From Actinomadura madurae (GTDB lineage Bacteria > Actinomycetota > Actinomycetes > Streptosporangiales > Streptosporangiaceae), in the NCBI RefSeq assembly GCF_900115095.1, contig NZ_FOVH01000008.1, forward strand, positions 186,001 to 250,000: a stretch of 64,000 nt of DNA, written 5' to 3'. Positions within the stretch are counted from its first letter, which is position 1. Every line of letters starts with the position of its first letter. The notes beneath the pieces were generated by a model. It ran no database searches. It had not been told where the DNA came from and saw nothing but the letters and a program-made list of their open reading frames with translations. A program made the translations under genes and the position numbers. Positions 25,510-32,760 of this stretch are shown here, one piece after another.

Positions 25510-27795
25510 ATGTGGCTGAAGACCGCAGCCGCTCTGGGAGCCCTGGGGTTCGGCGTCCTGGTGCCGGTCGCGCCCGCGGAGGCGGACGCCGGTCCGGCTT
25601 CCGCCCTGCGAGGGCAGAGCGGAGCCTATGACGTCACGCTGCCCACCGGGGACACCGTCCACGTCGAGGGCAGGGGCACGACGGTGACGCCCGGTCCGGG
25701 ACGCGATCCCGCGTTCTCGGTCAGGCACGGCGGCGGTGACCTGTACGTCGTCCCGGACGACCGGCTCACCGACGACCCGGAGCGCTACAACGTGACGGCG
25801 CTGCACGAGCGCCGCCGCCCGGCCGCGCCGGCGCCGAGGGCGTCCGGTGAGCTCGTCGCCGTGCGCGTGAAGAGCATCGCGCGCGACGGGCGGCCGGGGC
25901 TCGGCACGGCCGGCTTCCTGAACGTCGCGGACGCGGCGCTCGGCAACGCGCACCGGCCGCTGCCCGGGAACCCGGACGGGCCGTGCACCGACGCCCGCTG
26001 GGAGGACTCCGGCTGCGTCCTGCTGCGGCCCGGCACGTACTCCGTGCTCGGCGTCATCAAGACCATGCCGTCGTGGGCGTCGAGCACCGGTTCCGAAAAG
26101 CCGCTCAACTTCAGCCTCGTCGGCTACCCGGAGATCGAGATCACCGGGGACACCGAGATCGTCCTCGACGCGCGCAAGGCGGAGGAGGTGACGGTCCGGA
26201 CGCCCGGACACGCCACGAAGGCCAACCTCGGCGCGATCAGCCACCTGATGTGGACCCGCGGCACGGAGCGCGGCCAGGCCGTGAACGAGGGCGTCTACAT
26301 GAACAGCAACGCCAAGCTGGAGGAGCGGGTGTTCCTGCAGCCGACCGCGAAGGTCCGCTCCGGGACGTTCGAGGCGTACACCCGGTGGCGGCTGGAGGCG
26401 CCCGCCATCACGATGCGGGCCCGGGGCCGCTCGCTGGACCCGATGTACTACCCCGCGAGCTACTTCAGCGACACCTCGGACCAGCTCCCCCGCCTGGACG
26501 GCAGGACGAGCATGCGCGTCGCGGACGGGGACCGGCCCGGCGCCGATCTCCGCGGCCGGCTCGCGCTCGTCCAGCGCAGGGACGGCGTGCCCGTCGCCGA
26601 GCTGTCCAACCGGGCCGCGAAGGCGGGCGCCCGCATGGTGGCCGTCTACAACGACAAGCCGGGCGTGAACGACGACCCGGGCGGCTACGGAACGCAGTTG
26701 AAGGTTCCGACCGTGCGTCTCTCCCAAGAAGAAGGACGTGCTCTCCTACGCCGGAACAACACCGTCGTGACGGCGGCGGGCGTCGTGGACAGCCCGTACC
26801 AGTACGACCTCGTGTTCCCGGAGACGGGGCGGGTGTCGAAGAACCTGCACTACGTCGCGCGTACCCGGGACCTGGCGCGGCTCGACAACGCCTACCACGG
26901 CACCGGCTCCATGACCACGGCCCGCTACAGCCTGCGTCCCTGGGAGGAGCTCTCGATCGCCTACGCCCAGCCGTTCACCGGCGCCCCCAGGACGCGCGTG
27001 GAGTACGTCTCCGCGGACCCGAAGACGACGTGGTCCGCCATGGCCGCCACGCCGGAACAGCCGTACAACCACGCGTTCCCCACGCCGAAGATCCCGCACG
27101 TCATGCTGAGCGGAGGTCCGGCGTCCGCGTACAAGCCCGGCTACCGGGGTACGCGAACGTGGTTCGAGGGCCCGCTCGCAGGCGGGGTCAATCCGCAGGC
27201 ACCGATCGCCCGCAACGGTGACGGGATCCGCTTCAGCATGGGGCTGGTGGACGCCGCGGACAACTTCGCCGGGGCGTACTCCAGCTCGTTCCCGGACGGC
27301 TTCGTCACCGACTTCCGCGTCTACCGGGACGGCACGCTGATCGCCCAGACGCCCAACCGCGTGACCGGCACCCTGGCGACGACGCCGGACGACGCCGAGT
27401 ACCGGGTGGAATGGAACTTCGCCAATACCGCCCTTTGGGCGCGGCAGTCCACGCGCACGAACACGTCCTGGACGTTCCATTCCGCGCACACCACCGACAC
27501 GACCGTTCTGCCGCTGCTCCAGGTCGGTTATGAAGCCGATCTGGACCTGCGGAACAGAACCCGTTCTCGGACGCTGAAGCTGAAGGTCGACCGGCAGGAC
27601 GACTCGCCCGCGCGATTGAAGCGCCTGACGCTTCAGACGTCGTTCGACGACGGCGCCACGTGGACGGCCGTGCCGCTGAGGAACGGCATCGCCCGGCTCC
27701 ACGGAAAGGGAACGGTGTCGCTCCGGGTCAACGCCGAGGACGCCGCGGGCAGCACGGTCGCCCAGGAGATCGTCCGCGCCTACGAGCTGCGCTGA
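25510..27795 (+). CDS. Secreted PA-domain protein, subtilase accessory part without catalytic domain
   Basis: A protein of about 760 residues with a Sec signal peptide (MWLKTAAALGALGFGVLVP, cleavage near AEA-DA). After a propeptide-like beta region come long beta-sandwich domains. A protease-associated (PA) domain lies about residues 340-420 (LRGRLALVQRRDGVPVAEL, KAGARMVAVYNDKPG), and a C-terminal fibronectin-like domain (LTLQTSFDDGATW) ends the protein. This resembles the C-terminal half of large actinobacterial S8 proteases, but no Asp/His/Ser catalytic motifs (DTG, HGT, GTSMA) are present. ATG at 25510 is preferred over ATG 25504 because GGGGAGGG needs the 6-base spacing. A binding or cell-surface role is inferred. 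Confidence 0.75.
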   Translation: MWLKTAAALGALGFGVLVPVAPAEADAGPASALRGQSGAYDVTLPTGDTVHVEGRGTTVTPGPGRDPAFSVRHGGGDLYVVPDDRLTDDPERYNVTALHERRRPAAPAPRASGELVAVRVKSIARDGRPGLGTAGFLNVADAALGNAHRPLPGNPDGPCTDARWEDSGCVLLRPGTYSVLGVIKTMPSWASSTGSEKPLNFSLVGYPEIEITGDTEIVLDARKAEEVTVRTPGHATKANLGAISHLMWTRGTERGQAVNEGVYMNSNAKLEERVFLQPTAKVRSGTFEAYTRWRLEAPAITMRARGRSLDPMYYPASYFSDTSDQLPRLDGRTSMRVADGDRPGADLRGRLALVQRRDGVPVAELSNRAAKAGARMVAVYNDKPGVNDDPGGYGTQLKVPTVRLSQEEGRALLRRNNTVVTAAGVVDSPYQYDLVFPETGRVSKNLHYVARTRDLARLDNAYHGTGSMTTARYSLRPWEELSIAYAQPFTGAPRTRVEYVSADPKTTWSAMAATPEQPYNHAFPTPKIPHVMLSGGPASAYKPGYRGTRTWFEGPLAGGVNPQAPIARNGDGIRFSMGLVDAADNFAGAYSSSFPDGFVTDFRVYRDGTLIAQTPNRVTGTLATTPDDAEYRVEWNFANTALWARQSTRTNTSWTFHSAHTTDTTVLPLLQVGYEADLDLRNRTRSRTLKLKVDRQDDSPARLKRLTLQTSFDDGATWTAVPLRNGIARLHGKGTVSLRVNAEDAAGSTVAQEIVRAYELR

Positions 27796-27805
27796 GGGCC
27801 GCGGG

Positions 27806-27840
27806 GCCGTGACCCCGGCGGGGACCGCCGGGGTCACGGC
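27806..27840. terminator. Bidirectional terminator
   Basis: A perfect 14-bp stem (left arm 27806-27819, right arm 27827-27840) with a 7-nt loop between two converging genes, 11 bp after the PA-domain protein stop. Confidence 0.85.
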
Positions 27841-27884
27841 GCGGGGACCGGCTCGGCTGACGTCGGGCCGGCCGGGTCCCCCGA

Positions 27885-28379
27885 TCAGGCCTGCGCGAAG
27901 TCGTAGGCGGCGGTGATGGTGGCGGAGGACGGGCAGAAGAACCCGCTGGTCTTGTTGACGGTCTGCTCGGTGAAGGTGGCGGTGACCGGGAGGTCGGTGC
28001 CGGTGAAGCCGCCGGTGATGCTGCCGGCGTAGGTGCAGCCGATGGCGCTCATGGAGAAGCCGCTGATGGTGGCGACCCCGTCGTTCAGGCTGCCGCTCCA
28101 CGGCAGGTTCTGCGGGGTGACGGTCACGCCGCAGCCCTCGACGGACGCCGAGGTGATGGACAGGGCGCCGTCCTCGGCGATCGTGCCGGACAGCGTGGAG
28201 CCGGTGCAGGAGGCGGGGATTCCCGCGTCGATCGTCATGGTCCCGTTGAGGGTGGCCGTGAAGTCGCCGGCGGTCCAGGCCAGGGCGGGGGTGGCGGTCA
28301 CGGCGACGGCGAGGGCCGCCGCGGCGAAGGCCGAGCCGAGCGCGGCCGTCTTCGTGGTGCGGGACAAGGGAGTCCTCAT
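27885..28379 (-). CDS. Secreted beta-rich protein with four cysteines
   Basis: A 164-residue exported protein. The signal peptide covers about residues 1-33 (hydrophobic AALGSAFAAAALAVAVTATP, cleavage after ALA). The mature part of about 130 residues is rich in Thr, Ser and Gly with alternating strands and four Cys (ASCTGS, VEGCGVTV, AIGCTYAGS, FFCPSS), probably two disulfides. No domain is recognised. No good ribosome site precedes ATG 28379, which nevertheless begins the signal peptide. A 30-bp perfect palindrome matching the KstR consensus lies 158 bp upstream, so expression may be tied to sterol or lipid use (inference). Confidence 0.72.
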   Translation of the reverse strand: MRTPLSRTTKTAALGSAFAAAALAVAVTATPALAWTAGDFTATLNGTMTIDAGIPASCTGSTLSGTIAEDGALSITSASVEGCGVTVTPQNLPWSGSLNDGVATISGFSMSAIGCTYAGSITGGFTGTDLPVTATFTEQTVNKTSGFFCPSSATITAAYDFAQA

Positions 28380-28536
28380 TTCGAACGGTGGGCGTCGCGC
28401 CTGCACCCGAAGGAATGGGGTGGGACGCCCCCGAATCCGCGCGCGGCACCGCCCGTGGCCAATGGACGGCGCTGCGGTCGTGAGTCGAGGGCCGGGAGCC
28501 GGGAACCGCCGTGTCCGCGTCGACGCACGGTTCCGA

Positions 28537-28566
28537 CTTCCAAGTAGAACGCGTTCTACTTGGAAG
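28537..28566. promoter_or_regulatory. 30-bp perfect palindrome with KstR-type core
   Basis: The left arm CTTCCAAGTAGAACG (28537-28551) is followed without spacer by its exact reverse complement. The core TAGAACGCGTTCTA fits TnnAACnnGTTnnA, the consensus of KstR, the TetR-type repressor of cholesterol and lipid catabolism in mycobacteria and relatives. The only gene it can serve is the secreted protein at 27885-28379; the kinase on the other side ends towards it. The rest of the 333-bp gap (28380-28712) shows no other feature. Confidence 0.72.
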
Positions 28567-28712
28567 ATAGACAACGGCCACCATCCGGTCAATACCTGAT
28601 CAAAATCTCTCATTCCCTCGACGGCGGACCGGCCGCGGCAATTACCCGAACCTGTCCGTAATTTACCATTAAGGTCGCCGTTTTCCAGCGGCGGCGGTCG
28701 CCGTTCCCGGGC

Positions 28713-30389
28713 TCAGCACACCTTGAAGGTGCGGGTGATCTCCTGGTGGCTGGGGCTGATGAGGACCATCCGGTAGCTGTGGGTGCCCTTGGACTCCGAC
28801 TGCGCGCCGCCGCTGGAGAAGGACGGCTCCGCGGCCCACGAGATCGGGTGGCCGTCGCCGAGCCGGCCGTCGAAGTAGATGCTGAACTTGATCGGCGTCG
28901 GGTTCCGGCTGCCGGTGATCCGGTACCGGAGGTCGACGGGGCTGGGTTCGCAGGCGGCGCCGGTGCCGACCGTGAAGTAGTCGATCCGGGCGGTCGGGCC
29001 GCTCGTGCCGCCGCCGGAGCCGGAGCCGCCGCCCCCGCTCCCGCCCGAGCCGCCGTCCGAACCGCCGCCGGAGTTCCCGCCGCCCGAGCCGCTGCCCGAG
29101 CCGGAGCCCGAGCCGGGCTTCGAGGGACCGGACGAACCGCCCTTCCCGCGGCCCGGCGTGGACGCGGTGCCCGACGGGGACGGACTGCCCGAGGGCCCGG
29201 TCGTCGCCCCGCCGCCGGTGGCGTCCACCCCGCCGGGCCCGGTGCGCCCCTGCGGGTTGGTGCCCGTGTAGCCGGCCTGGTCGCGCTCCTCCGCCCCGGA
29301 CGCGTCCGGCCAGAACGTCCAGACCGCGGCACCCGCGAGGAGCGCCACCACCAGGGCCGCCGCGCCCGCCCCCAGAAGGACGACGGGACGGCGTCCGGCG
29401 GACGCCCGTCCCTTCCGGCCGCCGTCGCCGACCGTGTGCGGCGCCCCGGGCATCGGGGCGGCCGCGGGCCTCGCCGCCGGCGCCGCGAAAGCCTGAGCGG
29501 GAGCAGGAGCAGGAGCAAGAGCGGGAGCGGGACGCGGCGGGTCGACCACCGTCCGCGCGTCGGCCGGGCCCGTCGCCTGGGTCTGGGCGCCCAGCAGGCG
29601 CAGCAGGACCGCCTGCATCGCCGGGCGCCGGGCCGGGTCCTTCGCCAGGCACGCGGTCACCGTGGCGCGCAGGGGCTCCGGCATGTCGCCGAGGTCCGGC
29701 TCGCCCTGCAGGACGCGATGCATGATCGCGGGGAAGGTGTCGGCGCCGAACGGCGGCCTCCCGGTGGAGGCGCAGGCGATCACCGAGCCCCACGCGAACA
29801 CGTCGGCGGGCGGGCCCGCCGGGTCGCCGGCGAACTGCTCGGGCGCCATGTACGCGGGCGTCCCGATGATGCTGCTGGTCACGGTGAGCGGCGACTCGAC
29901 GTCCCGGGCGATGCCGAAGTCGATGACCCGCGGGCCGTCCGGCCCGAGCAGGACGTTGGACGGCTTGAAGTCGCGGTGCACGACCCCGGCCTCGTGGATC
30001 GCGGCGAGCGCCGTCGCGGTCGCCACCGCGAGCCGCCGCAGCGCGGCGCCGTCCCGCGGCCCCGCCTGCTGGAGGGCCTGCTGGAGCGACGGCCCCTCGA
30101 CGTACTCGGTCACGATGTAGGGGCGGCGGTCGTCCAGCGACGCGTCGAGCACCTGCGCGATGCAGAACGGGTCGACCCGGCGGGCCGCGGCGATCTCCTT
30201 GGTGAACCGCTCCCGGACGCGCGGCTCGGAGGCCAGCTCCGCGCGGAGCACCTTCACCGCGACGGGAACCCCGTCGGCGCCGTGGCCGAGGTAGACGACG
30301 CCCTGGCCGCCCATGCCGAGCCGCCCGGACAGCCGGTAGGGGCCGACGGCGGTGGGGTCGTCCGGGGTCAGGGGTTCGGTCTCCGGCAT
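28713..30389 (-). CDS. Membrane Ser/Thr protein kinase with C-terminal extracellular domain
   Basis: A 558-residue PknB-type kinase. The kinase domain covers about residues 15-270: glycine loop GRLGMGGQGVVYLG, VAVKVL lysine, HRDFKPSNVLL catalytic loop, DFGIAR and GTPAYMAPEQ. A Pro/Ala linker leads to one membrane helix (about 317-340, VLLGAGAAALVVALLAGAAVW), then a long Gly/Ser low-complexity stretch and a compact C-terminal domain of about 90 residues with two Cys (AACEPSPVDLRYRITG, ending TRTFKVC) that looks Ig-like. It is probably a surface sensor. ATG at 30389 has GGAG about 10 bases upstream. The C-terminal domain replaces the PASTA repeats of PknB, so cell-wall muropeptide sensing is not implied. 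Confidence 0.9.
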   Translation of the reverse strand: MPETEPLTPDDPTAVGPYRLSGRLGMGGQGVVYLGHGADGVPVAVKVLRAELASEPRVRERFTKEIAAARRVDPFCIAQVLDASLDDRRPYIVTEYVEGPSLQQALQQAGPRDGAALRRLAVATATALAAIHEAGVVHRDFKPSNVLLGPDGPRVIDFGIARDVESPLTVTSSIIGTPAYMAPEQFAGDPAGPPADVFAWGSVIACASTGRPPFGADTFPAIMHRVLQGEPDLGDMPEPLRATVTACLAKDPARRPAMQAVLLRLLGAQTQATGPADARTVVDPPRPAPALAPAPAPAQAFAAPAARPAAAPMPGAPHTVGDGGRKGRASAGRRPVVLLGAGAAALVVALLAGAAVWTFWPDASGAEERDQAGYTGTNPQGRTGPGGVDATGGGATTGPSGSPSPSGTASTPGRGKGGSSGPSKPGSGSGSGSGSGGGNSGGGSDGGSGGSGGGGSGSGGGTSGPTARIDYFTVGTGAACEPSPVDLRYRITGSRNPTPIKFSIYFDGRLGDGHPISWAAEPSFSSGGAQSESKGTHSYRMVLISPSHQEITRTFKVC

Positions 30390-30477
30390 CGGGGGTGACT
30401 CCTGGAGGGGCGGGAGCGGGTTACGCAACCTTATTGGATAAATGATCTCGCTCCCCGCCCCTCCGGGAGACCGGCGG

Positions 30478-31446
30478 TCAGCCGAAGCGTTCGCGCAGCG
30501 CCGGGAGGAGGTCGGCCTCCGCCCACGTCCGGAAGTCCTTCTGGTGGTCGGCGCCGGACTGGCAGAAGGAGATGTGGGTGAAGCCCGCGTCCGCCCACTG
30601 CCGGACGGCCTCCAGGTAGTCGTCCACGTCGTCGCCGCACGGCACCGACTCGGCGACGTCCTCGGGCCGGACGGTCTTCGCCGCCGCCTCGAAGTTCACC
30701 GGGCCCGGCAGCTCCGCCATGACCTTCCAGGCCGGGACGGAGAACCTCCAGATGCGGTGCGCGCGCTCCTTGCACTCGTCGCGGTCGCGGCCGTAGGAGA
30801 CCGGGATCTGGCCGTAGACGGGCTTTCCCGCCCCGCCCTCGGCATGGAAGACGCCGACGGTGCCCTCCACGGGCTGGTCGGAGATCAGCAGGTCGGCGTG
30901 CCGCGCGGCGAGCCGTCCCGCGCGGGGCCCGTAGGCGGCCATGCCGATGCGGACGGGCTCGTCGGGCAGGTCGTACAGCTTCGCCGAGTCGACGGTGAAG
31001 TGCCGGCCCCGGTAGTTGACGTAGTCGCCGGTGAACAGCGCGCGGATGATCTCGACGGCCTCGGCGAACATCTCGTGCCGGACGTCCACCGACGGCCAGC
31101 CGCGCCCGACGACGTGCTCGTTGAGGTTCTCCCCCGCGCCGAGGCCGAGCGTGAACCGGCCGTCCGACAGCACGCCCATCGTGGCGGCCTTCTGGGCCAC
31201 GACGGCGGGGTGGTAGCGCATGATCGGGCAGGTCACGAACGTCATCAGCGGGATGCGGTGGGTGGCCTGGGCGAGGGCGCCGAGCACCGACCAGGCGTAG
31301 GCGGAGTGGCCCTGGTCCTCCAGCCAGGGGAAGTAGTGGTCGGAGATGACCGAGTAGGCGAAGCCCGCCTCCTCCGCCTCGACGAGGTCGGCGACGAGCT
31401 GCTTCGGCGGTGTCTGCTCGCAGAGCAGCGTGTACCCGAATTCCAT
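30478..31446 (-). CDS. LLM-class F420-dependent oxidoreductase
   Basis: A 322-residue luciferase-like monooxygenase-fold protein of the TIGR03557/F420-dependent glucose-6-phosphate dehydrogenase-like type. Typical stretches are SDHYFPWLEDQGHSAYAWSVL, TFVTCPIMRYHPAVVAQKAATM (cofactor pocket) and GRFTLGLGAGENLNEHV. Such enzymes transfer hydride between F420 and diverse substrates in the cytosol, common in actinobacteria. ATG at 31446 lies 1 bp after the end of the ferritin-like gene, so the two form an operon. Glucose-6-phosphate specificity cannot be claimed. Confidence 0.88.
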   Translation of the reverse strand: MEFGYTLLCEQTPPKQLVADLVEAEEAGFAYSVISDHYFPWLEDQGHSAYAWSVLGALAQATHRIPLMTFVTCPIMRYHPAVVAQKAATMGVLSDGRFTLGLGAGENLNEHVVGRGWPSVDVRHEMFAEAVEIIRALFTGDYVNYRGRHFTVDSAKLYDLPDEPVRIGMAAYGPRAGRLAARHADLLISDQPVEGTVGVFHAEGGAGKPVYGQIPVSYGRDRDECKERAHRIWRFSVPAWKVMAELPGPVNFEAAAKTVRPEDVAESVPCGDDVDDYLEAVRQWADAGFTHISFCQSGADHQKDFRTWAEADLLPALRERFG

Positions 31447-31447
31447 G

Positions 31448-31984
31448 TCAGTTCCCCAGGAGGTCCATGAGGTCGTCGGCGTGCTCTTCCTCCTCGGCGA
31501 GGATCTGCTCCATCAGCCGACGGGTGGTGACGTCGCCGTCGCCCAGCCAGCGGATGATCTCCTGGTAGGACTCGATGACGATCCGCTCCGCGACGAGGTT
31601 CTCCTGGAGCATCCCCCTGAGGTCGCCGTCGTCGAAGGTCACGTAGGTCGTGTGGGACCGCGCGGCGATCGTCCGGGGGTCGAAGTCGGGGTCGCCGCCG
31701 AGCTGGCTGATCCGCTCCGCGGCGCGCATCGCGTGGTCGCGCTCCTCGTCGGCGTGCTCGCCGAACTCGGCGGCCACCTGCGCGCGGTCGATCCCGGTCG
31801 CGCTGATCGCGTGCTGCGCGTACCGCATCCAGCAGACGATCTCGGTCGCCAGGACGTCGTTGAGGACGCCGATGACCTCCTCGGGGCTCCTGCCGTACCC
31901 CGCGGTCACCGGGCCGTCCGCCATCTTCTGGCGGGCGCGGTCCCGGATCGCCGCGACGTCGATGCTGAAGCTGCTCTCGGCCAT
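31448..31984 (-). CDS. Ferritin-like protein (bacterioferritin/Dps-type)
   Basis: A 178-residue four-helix ferritin-like protein. Diiron ligand motifs are visible: LATEIVCWMRYAQHAI in helix A, EHADEERDHAMRAAE in helix B (E-x-x-H type), ENLVAERIVIESYQEI in helix C and EQILAEEEEHADDL in helix D. This points to iron oxidation or storage, or a bacterioferritin-like detoxifying role. ATG at 31984 has a strong GGGAGGAG upstream. It is the first gene of an operon with the F420 oxidoreductase. The upstream promoter region is shared with the divergent peptide/M50 locus. Confidence 0.85.
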   Translation of the reverse strand: MAESSFSIDVAAIRDRARQKMADGPVTAGYGRSPEEVIGVLNDVLATEIVCWMRYAQHAISATGIDRAQVAAEFGEHADEERDHAMRAAERISQLGGDPDFDPRTIAARSHTTYVTFDDGDLRGMLQENLVAERIVIESYQEIIRWLGDGDVTTRRLMEQILAEEEEHADDLMDLLGN

Positions 31985-32201
31985 TCTCCCACTCCTCCCA
32001 TCGGGCCAGGACGTAGGCGTCCCTACCCGGCAGGAGCCGCTCATGCCTCCGCCCCCCGCTCGCGGAGCCGCTGATCAACGGGCGCTTGGCTACGGCCAGT
32101 GACATCTGCTATACGTAGAGCTACCCGCTCCGATCGGGGCGGGGAAGGACATCCGGTATCCACCTTGGAATCCGGGCGTGACAAGGAAGAAAAGGAACCA
32201 C

Positions 32202-32423
32202 ATGAAGTCCTACAGCTACACCGAGCTGGCCGAGCTGACCGGCGAGGTCCTGCCGGAGCGCGCCGTCCTGTCCACCCTCCTCGTCGGTGGTGGCAACGGC
32301 GGCCACTCGATCGTGCCGAACTGCGCGACCAACGTCGTCAACCAGAGCGGCAGCCTCGGCCAGCTGCTCCTGGCGGGCCCGAACACCACCACCGTCGCCT
32401 GCAGCGGCGCCACGGTCGGCTGA
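32202..32423 (+). CDS. Putative RiPP-like precursor peptide 1
   Basis: A 73-residue peptide (start MKSYSYTELAELTG). Residues 4-25 form a leader-like amphipathic segment, YSYTELAELTGEVLPER, followed by a Gly-rich turn (VGGGNGGH) and a neutral, Asn/Thr-rich core with two Cys (41 and 67) ending TTTVACSGATVG. The second peptide downstream shares the leader pattern SYxxLxxLxGEVLPxR and both Cys with almost equal spacing. The set precedes a membrane M50 protease, so it is inferred to be a protease-processed secreted or membrane-active peptide, perhaps with one disulfide. ATG at 32202 follows AAGGAA. No maturase gene is nearby. Confidence 0.68.
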   Translation: MKSYSYTELAELTGEVLPERAVLSTLLVGGGNGGHSIVPNCATNVVNQSGSLGQLLLAGPNTTTVACSGATVG

Positions 32424-32458
32424 CTAGACCGAGCATGATCGCGGGCTCGCGCCCGCAC

Positions 32459-32489
32459 GGAAGGGCTGGTGATTCCCGCCAGCCCTTCC
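32459..32489 (+). terminator. Attenuator hairpin between the two precursor genes
   Basis: GGAAGGGCTGG and CCAGCCCTTCC form a perfect 11-bp stem with a 9-nt loop, followed by a pyrimidine run (CCCTCTTTCC). It lies between precursor 1 and precursor 2, and would allow more transcript of peptide 1 than of the protease, as in many peptide operons. Confidence 0.75.
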
Positions 32490-32520
32490 CCCTCTTTCCG
32501 GACGATCTGAAAGCGAACCG

Positions 32521-32760
32521 ATGAGCACAACGAACCCTCACACCCTCAGCTACGCCGACCTCGACAGGCTGTCGGGCGAGGTGCTCCCCGGGCGGCTGCT
32601 GCTGTCGGCCGCCGGCCACGGGGGCGACCTCGACGCGGTGTACGCCTGCCAGTACACCCACTCGGCCGGGACGTCCGGCGTGCTCGACACCGGGCTGCTC
32701 GCGGAGGCCGAGCGCACCACGGTGACGTGCTTCCCCGTCGTGGTCCACCACGGGTCATGA
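32521..32760 (+). CDS. Putative RiPP-like precursor peptide 2
   Basis: A 79-residue peptide related to precursor 1: leader LSYADLDRLSGEVLPGRLLLS (residues 9-29), Gly-rich turn AGHGG, and a core with Cys 43 and Cys 70 (26 residues apart against 25 in peptide 1) and TTVTC before the last nine residues. The core is otherwise different (VYACQYTHSAGTSG; tail FPVVVHHGS). The stop codon overlaps the M50 protease start by 4 bp, so the protease is translationally coupled to this peptide. It could also be a small chaperone or regulatory subunit, but the shared leader and cysteines favour a second substrate. Confidence 0.66.
   Translation: MSTTNPHTLSYADLDRLSGEVLPGRLLLSAAGHGGDLDAVYACQYTHSAGTSGVLDTGLLAEAERTTVTCFPVVVHHGS

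Noticed and set aside
32127..32147. GC-rich hairpin CCCGCTCC/GGGGCGGG upstream of precursor 1
   Set aside because: It is short, with a mismatch and almost no loop, and is not clearly placed for termination or as an operator.
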